From Collinsella sp. (lineage in GTDB: Bacteria > Actinomycetota > Coriobacteriia > Coriobacteriales > Coriobacteriaceae), in assembly GCA_019414465.1 (NCBI GenBank), contig DXLY01000099.1:1-7010 (forward strand): DNA of 7,010 nucleotides, read 5' to 3'. The notes below the pieces were generated by a model. The model searched no databases, was not told the DNA's origin, and saw only the letters and a program-made list of their open reading frames with translations. The position numbers were made by a program, and so were the translations under genes. How positions within the stretch are numbered: the first letter of the stretch is position 1; every line of letters starts with the position of its first letter. Shown here piece by piece: positions 6,085 through 7,010 of this stretch.

Positions 6085-6139
6085 GGCGCCGAAGCGCCGC
6101 GGGGATGACAAACTCAGCAAGTTTAGCCAATCCCCGCGG
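6085..6139 (-). other. Structured leader between fbp and gtrA (two adjoining hairpins)
   Basis: Hairpin 1: CCGCGGGGAT (minus strand 6139-6130) pairs over ten bases with ATCCCCGCGG (6106-6097), with an inner AAACT/AGTTT helix (6110-6114 with 6120-6124) and a five-base loop. Hairpin 2: GGCGC (6098-6094) pairs with GCGCC (6089-6085) around a TTCG loop; it shares two bases with hairpin 1. No T-run follows. The gtrA ribosome site lies directly downstream. Confidence 0.65.
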
Positions 6140-6145
6140 GTGGTG

Positions 6146-7010
6146 CTAGGCGCGCTCCTCGATAGCACCGTTTCTATATGCATCGAGCAGCTGACGCAGG
6201 TCTTGGATTTGGCTGCGGATCTTGGCGCCAGTATCGGTGTCGCTCACCATGCGGCGACGGTCCGCTTGGTCAAAACGGTTGGTCTCGCTTTCGATGTCCA
6301 CGTTGCGCGTGAGTGCCTCGGCAACCGTCGTAAAGGCCCGGTGCGACTTGAGGCGGCAGCCGCGCGAGCTCGAGATGAGCGTATAGCCGGCGATGCCCGT
6401 CTTGGGATGGTAAGCGCGGCAGAAGCCGCCATCGATGACCAGCAGCTTGCCCTCGGCGCGGATGGGCTGCTCGCCCTTGGTGGTTTTAACGGGCGTGTGG
6501 CTGTTGATGATGTGGCCGGTCGGCGAGCATGCCATGGGCGCGACGCCAAACTCGCGCATGATATCATCGCAGACCGAGGGCGACTTGGTAAGCGTAAAGT
6601 ACGGGTCCATCGGCTCGACCCAGGTGCTCTTATCGGCGATATAGGCGCGCTCAAAGGTACGCACCAGGCGTCCGCTGGCGGGTGAATTGAAGCCAATCCA
6701 CAGGTACCACATCCAGTCGAGGGCATCGCGGTCGCCCACGCGCCACGCGCGGCGGGCGATGTGGTCGCAAAAATCGAGATAATCGCGGCCAGCGTGCCAG
6801 GTGCCCAGGCAGTTCATGCTGCTAAAGGTGCCGTCTTCGTTGAGCGGAACGCAGCCGTGGAAGAGCAGGTTGCCGTTGGCGACCTTGTAAATCGAGCCGT
6901 GGGAATAGAGGAAATCGATATGGCGATGCAGGTGATCGGCGGTGACAAACTCTGACACGAGCTTGTCGATGATGTGCTGCTCCTGAGACGTGAGCGTGTA
7001 GGGGTCCGCC
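6146..7010 (-). CDS. fbp: Fructose-1,6-bisphosphatase, class III (Firmicutes type), 3' part only
   Basis: The reading frame is open to the right edge, so only the last 287 residues are present (family length about 640-670). The first visible residues are ADPYTLTSQEQHIIDKL; the GTG at 6958 is an internal valine, not a start. The enzyme hydrolyses fructose 1,6-bisphosphate to fructose 6-phosphate and phosphate in gluconeogenesis (EC 3.1.3.11). Class III enzymes are cytosolic, manganese-dependent members of the calcineurin-like phosphoesterase fold. Recognisable segments are SHGSIYKVANGNLLFHGC, WMWYLWIGFNSPASGR, FGVAPMACSPTGHIINSHTP, GKLLVIDGGFCRAYH and TGIAGYTLI. The GHIINSH stretch (about 6499-6517) holds a probable metal-ligand histidine; I remember the family more often as INGH, so the Ser is worth checking. 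The final 60 or so residues are a charged helical tail. Two gtrA genes follow on the same strand. Confidence 0.94.
   Translation of the reverse strand, partial: ADPYTLTSQEQHIIDKLVSEFVTADHLHRHIDFLYSHGSIYKVANGNLLFHGCVPLNEDGTFSSMNCLGTWHAGRDYLDFCDHIARRAWRVGDRDALDWMWYLWIGFNSPASGRLVRTFERAYIADKSTWVEPMDPYFTLTKSPSVCDDIMREFGVAPMACSPTGHIINSHTPVKTTKGEQPIRAEGKLLVIDGGFCRAYHPKTGIAGYTLISSSRGCRLKSHRAFTTVAEALTRNVDIESETNRFDQADRRRMVSDTDTGAKIRSQIQDLRQLLDAYRNGAIEERA

Noticed and set aside
6068..6130. TTG 6130 as the start of the upstream gtrA gene
   Set aside because: The only purine run (GGGGA) is almost touching it, and the added codons lie in strong paired structure. ATG 6067 has AAGGCAGG at suitable spacing. 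Not fully excluded.
5978..6685. A 235-codon plus-strand open frame opposite gtrA and fbp
   Set aside because: It is antisense to two genes with clear family motifs, has no domain of its own, and is typical of shadow frames in GC-rich DNA.

Overview
The window looks like part of a chromosome from a gut-type actinobacterium of the class Coriobacteriia, with Collinsella as my best guess. That rests on the GC-rich coding sequence, large secreted proteins with DUF4430 and InlB-type repeats behind Ala-rich signal sequences, and a class III (Firmicutes-type) fructose-1,6-bisphosphatase. No rRNA, tRNA, CRISPR array, transposase or phage gene is visible, and the organism call is inference.

Left half, plus strand (about 1-4945): a two-gene surface-protein operon. 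The first gene (about 115-3993) encodes a roughly 1290-residue exported protein. In order it has a signal peptide, an Ala/Glu/Ser/Thr-rich spacer, four DUF4430 (transcobalamin C-terminal-like) domains, a PQQ-type beta-propeller, one InlB B-repeat, a Gly-rich then Lys/Asp/Ser-rich stalk, and a C-terminal membrane anchor. The second gene (3983-4885) overlaps the first by 11 bases. It encodes an N-terminally membrane-anchored protein with a long Ser/Asp/Lys-rich stalk and a single C-terminal DUF4430 domain. Both proteins would therefore hold DUF4430 domains away from the membrane on flexible stalks, from opposite ends of the chain. A strong intrinsic terminator closes the operon at 4908-4945.

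Right half, minus strand (7010 down to about 4981): the 3' part of a class III fructose-1,6-bisphosphatase gene runs in from the right edge. It is followed, in transcription order, by two paralogous GtrA-family small membrane proteins (6067-5672 and 5452-5045). A strong minus-strand terminator (4989-5018 plus its T-run) ends this unit and faces the plus-strand terminator about 35 bases away. Two intergenic stretches on this strand look non-random: a tightly folded fbp-gtrA leader (6085-6139), and an AT-rich 219-bp spacer between the two gtrA genes that holds a hairpin and an 18-bp imperfect direct repeat.

The most interesting candidates are the translationally coupled DUF4430 pair, which could be a ligand-capture or adhesion system of unknown substrate, and three structured RNA elements not explained by the genes: a UUCG-capped hairpin inside the second gene that reads as an antisense terminator, the fbp-gtrA leader, and the inter-gtrA spacer.
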